From assembly GCA_049316985.1 (NCBI GenBank), contig JBMOJB010000005.1:1-64000 (forward strand): a DNA stretch of 64,000 bases, read 5' to 3'. Position numbers and translations under genes: made by a program. The notes under the pieces were generated by a model. It was not told the origin of the DNA, ran no database searches, and worked only from the letters and a program-made list of their open reading frames with translations. Origin of the DNA: CANHEE01 sp049316985. Lineage in GTDB: Bacteria; Bacteroidota; Bacteroidia; Chitinophagales; Saprospiraceae. This document shows, piece after piece, positions 17,295-27,471 of the stretch (within the stretch, counting starts at the first letter, position 1; every line of letters begins with the position of its first letter).

Positions 17295-19808
17295 TTATTT
17301 TTGCAAAATTTTTAATTCAATCCTCTGATTTTTCAAACGGCCTTCAACAGTATTATTAGGAGAAATCGGCACGCTCTTAGCATAGGACCTGGCCAATATA
17401 TGGCCCCCATCTGCTCCTAACCCAACTAAGGCCTGCTTAATTGCGTCTGCTCTTTTTTGTGTAATATCTGCTGCAAAAAAATCGTTACAGTAGCTGTGGG
17501 TATGAGAACCGATTTCAATAAACTTAAAAGGGTCGGCCGATAAGAGTCGGATGATCCTATTGAGTTCGGCATTTGATTCAGGTAACAATTGATGACCATT
17601 TGCTTCGAAAAAAATTCCAGATAATGGTATACTTTCATTTTCAACTAATGGGAATAGTGTGATGACTACATTTTGATTGCGCTCATTTTCGCTATACGTG
17701 AGTTTATCGTCCGGGCTAACTTGCTTGGTATGCTCCTCTGATTTCAAAAGACGTTTCTCTTTTTCCAATTCCTTGATTATTATGTTTTTCAATTCTATAT
17801 AAAGGCGAGATTTCATTTCATAGTCAATTTGCCTTTTCACTTCTTCCTTCATCCATTTGGTCATACTATTAACGACCGAACTTTTAAGTTCCTTGTAAAT
17901 TATCTTGTCATCCTCATACAAAACAACGTCAACATTATTGTTAGGGTTTTCCTGTATATTTTTCTGTTCAAAAAAGACTTTCAACTTCTTTTGAACTTCA
18001 TCTACCTTAACCTTTAATTTTCTTTCTTCATCCGCAGTAAATCCCATATCCTTCCAACCATTCCATTCCCAAATCAAGTCCTTTTGCAAACCTACTTTTA
18101 CACGAGCGAACTCATCAAAAAGAATTCGGTTTTTCACATTGGCAAGTAATACCTCAAAATCGGGAACAGTCCTTGCATTGTTATCATGCAATTGCCCAAT
18201 TTCGTCAATGGCCTGCCGCTCTTCTTCTTTCGTGAGCTCATTACCTTTCATATCATCAACTACAGCTCTATTTTCATGACCTTTTCTCTTTTTCTGATCC
18301 TCGAAGCCTTTTTTCATTAGTTCAACTTTTTCAGGCGTATTGAAAATATGTGAAATATCAGCTGCATTTGGAATTACAACATTTGACTCCGCAGGTCTTT
18401 TCCATTCTTCAAAAACCAATGCACTTGGTTCAGTGCTTTCCGTTTTATTGTGTTTTTGATTGTAATTTTTTCTGATTTTCTCAATATTCTGGTTAACCTC
18501 AAAATTTGATGGCTGTTTCATGAATTTTTGGATTTGCCCCAGATCCAGCTTAAATGATTTTGGATGATTTTTTTCTAATTGTGCCAACCGATAATCTAGT
18601 TCATTAATTCGAATTAGAATTGACTCCGTATTGAAAAAATGTATACTATCCTTGATATTTGAGCTTTGAAAACGTCCATTATCGAGTACTTTTAACGGCC
18701 TGTCAGTAAGGTTGGCAAAAGCCATGGATGCGTAAGAATTTCTATCTAATGCATAAAATCCTAGCCGTTGATTTTCATTCAGCAGCGTGAGGAATTTTCC
18801 ATCCGATTTTGAAAATACATTAAAATCAGCTTCCGCATGTTGCAAATCTTGTGCTTCGACAATCGTTTGTATCGCTTCTCCTTGGGGACTAAGCACTTTT
18901 CCATATATTATTGTTGTTTTTGCCGGCAAAAGGTCTTTGTCATCAAGTAAAAACCGCTCAATATCGCTGTCTGAATCAACGGGTGTCCTAACGCCATAGA
19001 TTTCACCAAGCTCAGTATTGATACAGAAAAAAAGATCATCCCGTTCTGAGTTGATGGTTGCTCCCATATTTACCGGTACCGTCCAATTTGTCCAGCTATT
19101 ATCAATTCTGCGGCTGACAAACCAGTCATAACCTCCAAAACCTTTGGCACCATTTGAACAAAAATACAAAGTCTTGTTATCTGCAGAAAGAAAGACATTC
19201 GCTTCATCTGCATTTGTGTTGATAATATCTCCCAGAGAGATTGGTGCCATCCAGTTGCCGCGTTCATCTCTTTGACAAACGTATAAATCTCTTTCTCCCA
19301 GACCCCGATTAGTATTTAAAGCAAGCAGTATATGCTGTTCGTCAATGCTAACATGACAATTTAAAACAGGGGCTGAATTAAGTATTCCCGGAATTTCAAT
19401 TGCCCTCGGAAAACTCCATGTTCTGTTCTTGTTTTTAGAAATGAAAACTTTATTGTTAGAGTCTCCGGTTAGGTATAACACATCGTTAGTTAAATTTACA
19501 CCAACTACTTTATTGTCTTGATCATTATTCAACGGCGCCCCAATGTTGACACTATTGCTCCACATGCCGGCGGAATCTCTGTAGCTAACCCAAATATCGT
19601 TTTTGTCCTCTTCACCAAAGTTCTGTAGATGTTGCCCCCTTACAAAATACATTGTTTGTCCGTCAGCACTAAGAATTGGATTGCTTTCCGAAGCTTCGGT
19701 GTTCAATCTAAATGAAGAACTTGCCCAACGGGATGTATCTACTGAAAAAGCATTCAGTAAAAGAAAATGAAAAATAAAAATAATGCAAGAAAAAAATGTC
19801 TTAGACAT
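17295..19808 (-). CDS. PD40 / carboxypeptidase-regulatory-like / OmpA-domain envelope protein (PorE-like)
   Basis: An 837-residue exported protein with three recognisable parts. After the signal peptide, residues about 30-290 hold several PD40 beta-propeller repeats (LSADGQTMYFV, LSADNKTLYFCSNG with GFGGYD). Next comes a carboxypeptidase-regulatory-like fold (about 300-385). A long charged, Lys/Glu-rich helical stretch (about 400-690) follows. The last 120 residues are an OmpA peptidoglycan-binding domain (FIEIGSHTHS, then QKRADAIKQAL and GRLKNQRIEL). The PD40-CRD-OmpA order resembles PorE of the type IX secretion system and many gliding-associated proteins, but here without an N-terminal TPR. 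Its ATG overlaps the aldo/keto reductase stop (ATGTCTAA), which suggests translational coupling. Confidence 0.88.
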   Translation of the reverse strand: MSKTFFSCIIFIFHFLLLNAFSVDTSRWASSSFRLNTEASESNPILSADGQTMYFVRGQHLQNFGEEDKNDIWVSYRDSAGMWSNSVNIGAPLNNDQDNKVVGVNLTNDVLYLTGDSNNKVFISKNKNRTWSFPRAIEIPGILNSAPVLNCHVSIDEQHILLALNTNRGLGERDLYVCQRDERGNWMAPISLGDIINTNADEANVFLSADNKTLYFCSNGAKGFGGYDWFVSRRIDNSWTNWTVPVNMGATINSERDDLFFCINTELGEIYGVRTPVDSDSDIERFLLDDKDLLPAKTTIIYGKVLSPQGEAIQTIVEAQDLQHAEADFNVFSKSDGKFLTLLNENQRLGFYALDRNSYASMAFANLTDRPLKVLDNGRFQSSNIKDSIHFFNTESILIRINELDYRLAQLEKNHPKSFKLDLGQIQKFMKQPSNFEVNQNIEKIRKNYNQKHNKTESTEPSALVFEEWKRPAESNVVIPNAADISHIFNTPEKVELMKKGFEDQKKRKGHENRAVVDDMKGNELTKEEERQAIDEIGQLHDNNARTVPDFEVLLANVKNRILFDEFARVKVGLQKDLIWEWNGWKDMGFTADEERKLKVKVDEVQKKLKVFFEQKNIQENPNNNVDVVLYEDDKIIYKELKSSVVNSMTKWMKEEVKRQIDYEMKSRLYIELKNIIIKELEKEKRLLKSEEHTKQVSPDDKLTYSENERNQNVVITLFPLVENESIPLSGIFFEANGHQLLPESNAELNRIIRLLSADPFKFIEIGSHTHSYCNDFFAADITQKRADAIKQALVGLGADGGHILARSYAKSVPISPNNTVEGRLKNQRIELKILQK

Positions 19809-20700
19809 GAATAGAATGTAATATATTCTGATAATCAAATTGCTGTAAAACACGATAAAAATTTACGGTTTTGCTCCATTGCTCAACACTTGAGGGTGCC
19901 ACTATGATTCTCTCTACATCCGGATTTGTTGAAGCATATGCCAAACCAAGCTGGTAAAAATCTGTTATCGCTGGCCGAGTCGAGTCGGAATTAATCGCCG
20001 CCAAAATCAAAGGTAGTTTTTTCAATACTGGATTCTCATTGCTCAAATCACCACCTCTAGCTGCAAGGACACTCTTCTCATCGTAGGATGCGGCATTTAA
20101 TTTAATTCCTCCTGCATTAATACCGTAGGCAATAAAACGCGATTTTTGATGAAAAAGTTGGTACCGCGCATAATCTGAATGTAAAATATTGTGCTTTACC
20201 TGAATAAAAAAGTCAAAATTATAAGTCTCATTGACAGCGAAATAAAGATCCGGATGTTTGATGCCCGAAATACCAACCTGTAAACCATGTGCTGTAAACA
20301 CCTCAAGTGCTTCAAAAGTGTCTTCAATTTCATCCAACACGGATCGGTTATCCCAATGGATCATTAATGTGCCGAGATTTTCGTGAAAAAGATAACCATA
20401 TTGTTCCAATGCCATCAACAAAAATGATTTCGTAAGATTGCAATCAGGAGATCTCAAATTAACGAGACTTCCAATCTTGGCCATTACTTTCATGTCTCTG
20501 ATTCCATGGGCCAACAACCACTCCGCCAAAATCTTTTCAGCTATCCGAAAATCTTTAGGAATTCCATTGATAGGATAGTTCGTGGCAGTATCTACTTGCC
20601 TGAATCCGTCAGCGTAGAAAGAATCGAGCAACCGAAAAGCTACATCCTTGTCTGTGGTCCATCCCCATTGAGCTGTTCCAAGCAAAATATCCTTGAGCAT
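19801..20700 (-). CDS. Aldo/keto reductase
   Basis: NADPH-dependent oxidoreductase of the (beta/alpha)8 aldo/keto reductase superfamily. The catalytic tetrad is complete: Asp37 and Tyr42 (VDTATNY), Lys75 (MAKIG) and His115 (MIHWDN). The C-terminal cofactor-binding region (VERIIVAPSSVEQW) is also recognisable. At 299 residues the length is normal. The gene ends 8 bases inside the start of the PD40/OmpA gene. Substrate unknown; the family covers sugar, aldehyde and xenobiotic reduction. Confidence 0.88.
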   Translation of the reverse strand: MLKDILLGTAQWGWTTDKDVAFRLLDSFYADGFRQVDTATNYPINGIPKDFRIAEKILAEWLLAHGIRDMKVMAKIGSLVNLRSPDCNLTKSFLLMALEQYGYLFHENLGTLMIHWDNRSVLDEIEDTFEALEVFTAHGLQVGISGIKHPDLYFAVNETYNFDFFIQVKHNILHSDYARYQLFHQKSRFIAYGINAGGIKLNAASYDEKSVLAARGGDLSNENPVLKKLPLILAAINSDSTRPAITDFYQLGLAYASTNPDVERIIVAPSSVEQWSKTVNFYRVLQQFDYQNILHSIHV

Positions 20701-20717
20701 TTAAGCAATTTTTTCAA

Positions 20718-20725
20718 CAAAAATA
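20718..20725 (-). promoter_or_regulatory. -7 promoter box (TATTTTTG) for the aldo/keto reductase - PD40/OmpA unit
   Basis: Minus-strand TATTTTTG 17 bases before the start codon. The only upstream TTG is 11 bases away, closer than standard. Confidence 0.4.
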
Positions 20726-20874
20726 AGCTTTTTCGCCAATATTATAATTAAAAGTAGCTTTCGAGCGTACGCTGACTCAAAAACATACGCTTTGACAACC
20801 AATAAACAGTTCCATATTTACCTTTTGTTCCCATTATTTGTGATTTTTGAGTTTAGGTTCCATAATTAATTGAC

Positions 20875-20882
20875 TATCTTTG
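20875..20882 (+). promoter_or_regulatory. -7 promoter box (TATCTTTG) for smc
   Basis: TATCTTTG 48 bases before the smc ATG. A TTTG at 20846-20849 lies 25 bases upstream, slightly beyond the usual 17-23-base spacer. Confidence 0.55.
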
Positions 20883-20930
20883 CGCTCATTTTCATGAAAA
20901 CGCGCTCGTTTTTATGGAAATTTGAGAGAT

Positions 20931-23900
20931 ATGCGCCTAAAATCATTAGAAATAAAAGGTTTTAAATCTTTCGCGGAAGAAACTGTCATCAATTTCAGCG
21001 AAGATGTAATTGGAGTGGTTGGTCCCAACGGATCAGGCAAAAGCAATGTCGTAGATGCAATTCGGTGGGTTCTGGGTGAGCAAAGAAGCAAAGAACTCCG
21101 CCTTGATAAAATGTTAAGTGTAATTTTTAATGGTACAAAAACCAGAAAGGAGGGCAGCAATGCCCAGGTAACGCTGACGTTCGAAAATACAAAAAACATT
21201 CTTCCAACAGAATACCATACGGTCAGTATCACAAGAATACTCTATAGAAGTGGTGAAAGTGAATACCGGCTCAATGGAGTTACCTGCAGATTAAAAGACA
21301 TTACCACACTTTTACTTGACACGGGAATTGGCTCTAATAGCTATGCCATTATAGCCTTAGGTATGGTAGATGACATCCTGGAAAACAAGGAAAATGCTCG
21401 TCGTAGAATGTTCGAACAAGCTGCCGGTATTTCAAAATACAAAGCAAGAAAGCATGAGACAATGCAAAAACTCGATGCTACTTCCCAGGACCTCGAAAGA
21501 GTGCAAGATCTCTTGTTTGAAATTGAAAAAAATCTGGATAGTCTTGAAAAACAGGCAAAAAGAACTCAGAAATTTTTTGACCTTAGAGAAAAATACAAGG
21601 AACTCAGCATTGCCTTGGCTGTCATTAGAGTCAATTCCTACAAGGCCTCTTACAAAGAGATTAGTGCCCAGATTGAAAGAGAAGAAGATCAATACCGACA
21701 GATTCAGACATCGATTGTTTTGGCTGAAGCAGCTTTGGAAAAAGAAAAAGCTGCACACGTTGACAAAGAAAAAAACCTCTCAGAGAAGCAAAGAGAACTA
21801 AATTCTCTCGTCGGAATGATCCGTGGAAAAGAGAATGATAAGCGAATGCTCGAACAAAAAACAGAATTTGTCCTTCAAAACAAAAAGACACTTTCTGAAC
21901 AAATGAGCTCAATAAATGCGCGACTTCAACAGATAGAAACGGAAATCGAAAGGTACAGTACAGAACTTAACGGTGAAAAAAGAATTGAGGCCAAACTGGA
22001 AGAAGTTCTCGAAATAGCAGAAAATAAGCTAAAAGATATTCGTCAGAATCACGGTTCAATGAAGTCTGAAATAGATCAAAAACTGAACCTTCAACAAAAT
22101 CTGGAGCGCGAGGTAACTGAATTCGACAAAAGGAAAGCAATCAACTTAAATCAAATCGACAACCTTTCAAAGGATGTCGAACGACGCATTGCAGATGTTC
22201 AGCAGCGCCGTCTGGAAACTGAAAATGTGAAAATTATTCTCCGGGAAGTCGAAACAAAAGAATTAAAAATCAGCGCGCATATTCAGGATTTGGAAACTAA
22301 AGAAAATACGCGAAAAACTGATGTAGAGAAAGCAGAACGACTTCTGGATGAAAAAAGCAAACAACTATCCGAAGCCAATAGAAAACTTGACTCTAAAAAA
22401 AATGAATTTAAACTTACCAAATCTATGGTAGAAAGCCTGGAAGGCTTTCCTGAAAGTATTAAATTCCTGCAATCTAATAAAGATTGGAAATTTCCCCTAC
22501 TTTCTGACCTGTTCTATGTAAAGGAAAATTATCGCGCTGCTATAGAGAACTATCTCGAACCTTATTTGAACTACTATGTTGTTGACACTTATGATGACGC
22601 GCTAAAAGCAATCAGACTATTATCAAATACCCAAAAAGGCAAAGCAAATTTTTTCATTCTGGAAGCATTTTCGAATTATCAGCCTGTACTCGAACTCGTT
22701 GGTAGTGCTGAAATAGCAAGCAATTTTATCGAAGTTGAAGCCAAATATAGGGTTCTGACTGCATTTTTGATGGAAAATGTGTTCGTATCCGATACTGTAG
22801 GCATCGGCTTGTCCGCTGCGTTGGATAAAAATATTACTTTAATTGATCAAAGTGGTGCCTTTATGAAACGCCGGTTTAGCATTTCCGGTGGTTCAGTAGG
22901 TTTGTTCGAAGGAAAGAAAATTGGCCGCAAAAAAAATCTTGAAATACTGGAAAAACTGATCAAAGAAGGTGAAGAGGATTCAGCAAAATTTTCAGCTGAA
23001 CTCGTCCAGACAAAAGCTTATCTTCAAGAACTAAAAGCCGGCAATTTTACACAGGAAATTCAGAGTCAGTACCATATACTCAATAAAAATTCACAGGAAA
23101 AACTAGGGCTACAACTTAAACTCGATAACGTAGATAATTATGCCAAAGAAAATGAAGAGAAAAATGCCGGCTCTCGTCAACAAATAGAATCCATAATTGC
23201 TCACAATCTGGAACTAGATGCTAAGCTTTCAGATTTGAGAGGAAAACTGGAGCAGTTGAAAAATCAGGTAACAGACAGCGGCGATACCTATCGTTTACTT
23301 GCCGATGAACTTAGTGCTACTTCACAAGCTTTTAATGAAGCCAACATTAACTTCATTCGACAACAAAACAAAGTTAACACACTACAGCAAGAGCTTAATT
23401 TTCGAAACAATCAATCTAACGACAGCAAATTGCAGCTGCAAAGAAATGAAAGTGATTTAAAAAATTCTGAAATCCAATTGCTTGAAAATCAAGAGCAAAT
23501 GGATATTTTTACTCGAAATTTGAAAGATGCCTATATCCAAAGAAAATCCTTTGAAGCGGATTTGAGTCAAGCTGAGCAGACTTATTACCAAGCAAGAACC
23601 GCAATAAATGAACTTGATGAAAGTGTACGAAAATTAAGCAAGAGGCAGTCTGAATTACAATCATTAATAAACAACCTCAAAGACAAATTCAACGACATTA
23701 AAATAAAATTGTCTGCCATTGGTGAACGACTACAGGTAGAATTTAACATTGGTATTAATGATGTTATCAACCAAGAACCCGATGACCAATACAATCCGGC
23801 ACAATTGGAAGAAGATGTCACGAAAATGAAACGACAGCTCGACACTTTCGGAGAAATCAATCCGATGGCGGTAGAAGCATATAATGAAATAAAGGAGAGG

Positions 23901-24482
23901 CATGACACTATTGCGGCGCAAAGAGATGATATTCTTGCAGCAAAGGACTCCCTAATGGAAACCATCAAAGAAATCGAAGAAACTGCGACCGAACAATTCC
24001 GGATTTCTTTTGATCAGATCCGAACCAATTTTATCGAAATTTTCAGGACCCTTTTCACTGAAGACGATTCTTGTGATCTCACCCTCGAAAATCCGGATAA
24101 TCCTTTGGAAAGTCCCATCAATATCATTGCAAAACCAAAAGGGAAACGTCCGCAAAGTATTGCCCAACTTTCCGGTGGCGAAAAGACGCTTACTGCGACT
24201 GCACTGCTCTTTGCCCTTTACCTGCTCAAACCTGCCCCTTTCTGTATTTTTGATGAGGTTGATGCTCCATTAGATGATGCCAACATTGAAAAATTCAATA
24301 AAATAATAAAGAAATTCTCAACTGAATCTCAGTTTATTATTGTTACACATAATAAAGCTACTATGGCCGCTGTTGATGTGATTTATGGTGTCTATATGCC
24401 TGAACAAGGTGTATCCGCAGTAACTCCGGTAGATTTTAGAAGTCTTGACGACAATAGAGGATATGTAAACGCGGTAGGATAA
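20931..24482 (+). CDS. smc: Chromosome segregation ATPase SMC
   Basis: Structural maintenance of chromosomes protein, the ATPase core of bacterial condensin. The N-terminal ATPase lobe has Walker A GPNGSGKS (31-38). Two long coiled coils flank a hinge at about residues 510-670. The C-terminal lobe holds the ABC signature QLSGGEKTL and Walker B FCIFDEVDAPLDD. At 1183 residues it is full length. The ATG at 20931 gives the usual MRLKSLEIKGFKSF beginning; an in-frame TTG nine bases upstream is not needed. The partners scpA and scpB are not in this window. A hairpin terminator follows directly. Confidence 0.97.
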   Translation: MRLKSLEIKGFKSFAEETVINFSEDVIGVVGPNGSGKSNVVDAIRWVLGEQRSKELRLDKMLSVIFNGTKTRKEGSNAQVTLTFENTKNILPTEYHTVSITRILYRSGESEYRLNGVTCRLKDITTLLLDTGIGSNSYAIIALGMVDDILENKENARRRMFEQAAGISKYKARKHETMQKLDATSQDLERVQDLLFEIEKNLDSLEKQAKRTQKFFDLREKYKELSIALAVIRVNSYKASYKEISAQIEREEDQYRQIQTSIVLAEAALEKEKAAHVDKEKNLSEKQRELNSLVGMIRGKENDKRMLEQKTEFVLQNKKTLSEQMSSINARLQQIETEIERYSTELNGEKRIEAKLEEVLEIAENKLKDIRQNHGSMKSEIDQKLNLQQNLEREVTEFDKRKAINLNQIDNLSKDVERRIADVQQRRLETENVKIILREVETKELKISAHIQDLETKENTRKTDVEKAERLLDEKSKQLSEANRKLDSKKNEFKLTKSMVESLEGFPESIKFLQSNKDWKFPLLSDLFYVKENYRAAIENYLEPYLNYYVVDTYDDALKAIRLLSNTQKGKANFFILEAFSNYQPVLELVGSAEIASNFIEVEAKYRVLTAFLMENVFVSDTVGIGLSAALDKNITLIDQSGAFMKRRFSISGGSVGLFEGKKIGRKKNLEILEKLIKEGEEDSAKFSAELVQTKAYLQELKAGNFTQEIQSQYHILNKNSQEKLGLQLKLDNVDNYAKENEEKNAGSRQQIESIIAHNLELDAKLSDLRGKLEQLKNQVTDSGDTYRLLADELSATSQAFNEANINFIRQQNKVNTLQQELNFRNNQSNDSKLQLQRNESDLKNSEIQLLENQEQMDIFTRNLKDAYIQRKSFEADLSQAEQTYYQARTAINELDESVRKLSKRQSELQSLINNLKDKFNDIKIKLSAIGERLQVEFNIGINDVINQEPDDQYNPAQLEEDVTKMKRQLDTFGEINPMAVEAYNEIKERHDTIAAQRDDILAAKDSLMETIKEIEETATEQFRISFDQIRTNFIEIFRTLFTEDDSCDLTLENPDNPLESPINIIAKPKGKRPQSIAQLSGGEKTLTATALLFALYLLKPAPFCIFDEVDAPLDDANIEKFNKIIKKFSTESQFIIVTHNKATMAAVDVIYGVYMPEQGVSAVTPVDFRSLDDNRGYVNAVG

Positions 24483-24484
24483 AA

Positions 24485-24518
24485 AAACCGCCACTTTAAA
24501 AATCTAAGGTAGCGGTTT
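24485..24518. terminator. Hairpin terminator between convergent smc and aconitase genes
   Basis: Arms AAACCGCCACT (24485-24495) and GGTAGCGGTTT (24508-24518) pair with one mismatch. There is an A-run before the left arm, so it can serve both the smc and the aconitase transcript. Confidence 0.7.
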
Positions 24519-24544
24519 AACATTATTTTTGTACAGAAAAAGCC

Positions 24545-26818
24545 TTAAGCTGTTACACCCAAATCTTTTCTAATTTTATTCAAAGCCGAACCGGAGCGAA
24601 TCCATTCAATTTGTTGCTGATTATAGGTGTGCCTGACTTCAAAGTTTTCTGAAGTGCCATCTGCATGATGTAAAGCAATTTGAAGATTTTTGCCGGGAGC
24701 CATTTCATCGAAGCCAACGATATCAATTAAATCATCTTGTCTTACTTTATCGTAATCAGCATTATTTACAAAAGTTAAGGCCAGCATTCCTTGTTTTTTA
24801 AGATTCGTCTCATGAATGCGTGCAAACGATTTTACAACGACAGCCTTCACACCTAGAAACCGCGGTTCCATCGCGGCATGTTCACGACTGCTTCCTTCAC
24901 CATAATTCTCTTCTCCAAATACAATAGAACCAATTCCGGCAGACTGGTATTTCTTTGCACTATCCGGCACTTTATGAAAATTATTATCTAATGCATTCCA
25001 AACCGTGTTGGTTTGCTCCGTATAAGCATTCACAGCTCCAATTAGACAATTCTCTGAAATATTTTGAAGATGCCCACGATATTCCAGCCAAGGTCCGGCC
25101 ATAGAAATATGATCTGTAGTACATTTACCTTTTGCTTTGATCAACAAACGCATACCTTTTACTTCGTTTGCGTTAATGGGAACAAAAGGTTTTAACAATT
25201 GTAATCTGCGGCTGGTTTCCGAAACGCTTATGATTACTTTGCTGCCATCTTCGGCAGGAGCAACGTACCCTGCATCCTCTACAGCAAATCCGTGTGGAGG
25301 CAACTCAAATCCTGTAGGAGGATCCAGCATAACTTCTTCGCCATTCTCGTTAATTAATTTATCCGTAATCGGATTAAAGGTCAGGTCACCGGCAATAGCG
25401 AGTGCTGTTGTAATTTCGGGTGAAGCCACAAAAGCCATTGTATTTGGATTACCATCCGCACGCTTTGCAAAATTCCTGTTGAACGAATGTACAATTGTAT
25501 TGCGTTCTTGCTTTTCCGCACCTACACGCGCCCACATTCCAATACATGGACCACAGGCGTTCGAGAAAACGGTAGCTCCAATTTTGTCGAATGTTTCCAA
25601 TAATCCATCGCGCTCGATGGTAAAACGGATTTGTTCAGAACCCGGTGTGATTTTGAATTCAGCTTTGGTTTTTAGATGTTTGTCGGCAACTTGCTTGGCA
25701 AGGCTGGCTGCCCGACTAATATCTTCATAAGAAGAGTTGGTACATGATCCTATTAGTCCGATTTCAACTTTCGTTGGCCAGTTGTTGGCTGCGGCAGCTT
25801 CTTTCATTTTTGAAATCGGCGTAGCTAGATCGGGTGTGAAAGGCCCATTTAAATGTGGCTCAAGTTCCGATAGGTTGATTTCTATTACCTGATCAAAATA
25901 TTTTTCAGGGTTTGCATAACATTCAGCATCGCCGGTAAGATAAGATGCAACTCCATCTGCAAGCTCGGCAACATCTTCGCGACCGGTTGCTCGCAGATAT
26001 CTACTCATACTCTCATCATATCCAAAAGTAGAGGTTGTTGCTCCAATTTCGGCTCCCATGTTGCAAATCGTTCCTTTACCGGTACAACTCATTGAAGTTG
26101 CGCCTTCACCAAAATACTCTACAATTGCTCCGGTTCCACCTTTAACGGTTAATATTCCGGCGACTTTTAAGATTACATCTTTTGGTGCCGTCCATCCATT
26201 TAGTTTTCCGGTCAGCTTAACTCCAATCAATTTCGGCATTTTTAATTCCCAAGCCATTCCAACCATTACGTCCACAGCATCAGCTCCGCCTACGCCAATT
26301 GCAACCATACCCAATCCTCCTGCATTCACCGTATGCGAATCTGTACCGACCATCATTCCGCCCGGAAAAGCATAATTTTCTAAGACAATCTGATGTATAA
26401 TTCCCGCTCCGGGTTTCCAAAAACCAATTCCATATTTATTGGATATCGACTGCAAGAAATCAAAAACCTCGTTGCTTTCTGATTTAGCACGGCTAAGGTC
26501 ATCTCCCGCACCGTCTCTTGCCTGAATCAAGTGGTCACAATGTACTGTGGAAGGAACAGCCACTTGTTTGCGTCCACACATATCAAATTGCAACAATGCC
26601 ATTTGAGCGGTAGCATCCTGCATAGCTACTCTGTCAGGAGCAAAAAACACATAGTCCTTGCCGCGACCATAATCGGAGAGCGGAGAATCATGATGAAGGT
26701 GAGCAAATAAAATCTTTTCAGCAAGTGTCAATGGGCGCCCCATTTTCGCTTTAGCTGCGTCTACTTTGGAAGGAAGGCTCTCGTAAAAGCCCGTGACCAT
26801 TTGAATATCGAATGCCAT
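24545..26818 (-). CDS. acn: Aconitate hydratase (TCA cycle, mitochondrial-type)
   Basis: Interconverts citrate and isocitrate through a [4Fe-4S] cluster in the cytoplasm. The cluster cysteines are in GSCTNSSYED and ACGPCIGMW. The substrate-binding motifs GTDSHTVNAGGLG and GSSREHAAMEPRFLG are present, and the swivel domain forms the last 220 residues. The 757-residue length and sequence style match the mitochondrial/Bacteroidota aconitase type rather than enterobacterial AcnB. The gene lies 40 bases downstream of the GNAT gene and probably shares its promoter. Citrate synthase and isocitrate dehydrogenase genes are not in the window. Confidence 0.96.
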   Translation of the reverse strand: MAFDIQMVTGFYESLPSKVDAAKAKMGRPLTLAEKILFAHLHHDSPLSDYGRGKDYVFFAPDRVAMQDATAQMALLQFDMCGRKQVAVPSTVHCDHLIQARDGAGDDLSRAKSESNEVFDFLQSISNKYGIGFWKPGAGIIHQIVLENYAFPGGMMVGTDSHTVNAGGLGMVAIGVGGADAVDVMVGMAWELKMPKLIGVKLTGKLNGWTAPKDVILKVAGILTVKGGTGAIVEYFGEGATSMSCTGKGTICNMGAEIGATTSTFGYDESMSRYLRATGREDVAELADGVASYLTGDAECYANPEKYFDQVIEINLSELEPHLNGPFTPDLATPISKMKEAAAANNWPTKVEIGLIGSCTNSSYEDISRAASLAKQVADKHLKTKAEFKITPGSEQIRFTIERDGLLETFDKIGATVFSNACGPCIGMWARVGAEKQERNTIVHSFNRNFAKRADGNPNTMAFVASPEITTALAIAGDLTFNPITDKLINENGEEVMLDPPTGFELPPHGFAVEDAGYVAPAEDGSKVIISVSETSRRLQLLKPFVPINANEVKGMRLLIKAKGKCTTDHISMAGPWLEYRGHLQNISENCLIGAVNAYTEQTNTVWNALDNNFHKVPDSAKKYQSAGIGSIVFGEENYGEGSSREHAAMEPRFLGVKAVVVKSFARIHETNLKKQGMLALTFVNNADYDKVRQDDLIDIVGFDEMAPGKNLQIALHHADGTSENFEVRHTYNQQQIEWIRSGSALNKIRKDLGVTA

Positions 26819-26858
26819 ATTATGTAATAATTATTTAATTTCGTAGTATGTTCAATTT

Positions 26859-27455
26859 CTAATTGTTTACTTCTGGGCGTTGCGCTTTATTGATTTTTTC
26901 AACTAAATTTTCTCTTCCGTCAGCTTCCCACTCCGATTTCAAAATCGAAAAAACATGAGTATCTTTTCTTTCTCCCAATGAAGATTGAATGTGAGACCTC
27001 AAAACACCCTCCAACTTTGCTCCGATTTTTTGAATTGCCTTTTGTGACCTTACATTCAAATGATTAGCAATCAGTTCTACTCGTTGTATCGCCATTTCAG
27101 TAAAAGCGTGTTCCAGCATCAAATACTTCACTTCAAGGTTGTATCCACGCCCCCAAACTTCAGTGATGTACCAAGTATATCCGATTGCCAAACGTCGATG
27201 CTGAGTGGAGTAATCATAGAAACGGGTGCACCCGATAATAGCTTGATCTGAATTTCTTATAACTACAAAAACGATATGTTCGCCCTTTTCATGCAACTTA
27301 AATCCTGTTTCCCACCAGCTTTCGAAATGTTCACCAAAAGCTTTGTTTGAAGCAAATGCAAAAATCTCTTCATTATTAGCAGCGTTTTGAAGTTCATGCT
27401 GATAAGAAGAATCTAAAGGAATGAGTGAAATATATTGTCCGATTAGTGCTTTCAT
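26859..27455 (-). CDS. GNAT family N-acetyltransferase (RimJ/RimL-like)
   Basis: Acetyl-CoA-dependent N-acetyltransferase of 198 residues. The fold is recognisable from IIGCTRFYDYS, the beta-4 strand RLAIGYTWYITEVWGRG with the acetyl-CoA-binding turn, and RVELIANHLNVRSQKAIQKIG, which is typical of the RimJ/RimL group. Such enzymes acetylate ribosomal protein N-termini, amino acids or small molecules; the substrate here is not known. It is upstream of and probably co-transcribed with the aconitase gene. Confidence 0.85.
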   Translation of the reverse strand: MKALIGQYISLIPLDSSYQHELQNAANNEEIFAFASNKAFGEHFESWWETGFKLHEKGEHIVFVVIRNSDQAIIGCTRFYDYSTQHRRLAIGYTWYITEVWGRGYNLEVKYLMLEHAFTEMAIQRVELIANHLNVRSQKAIQKIGAKLEGVLRSHIQSSLGERKDTHVFSILKSEWEADGRENLVEKINKAQRPEVNN

Positions 27456-27471
27456 AGATGCAAACGTTTTG

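Noticed and set aside
25137..25730. Open frame of 197 codons antisense to the aconitase gene
   Set aside because: It lies entirely within a highly conserved gene in the opposite strand, has low-complexity Ser/Ala/Pro content, and no start signal.
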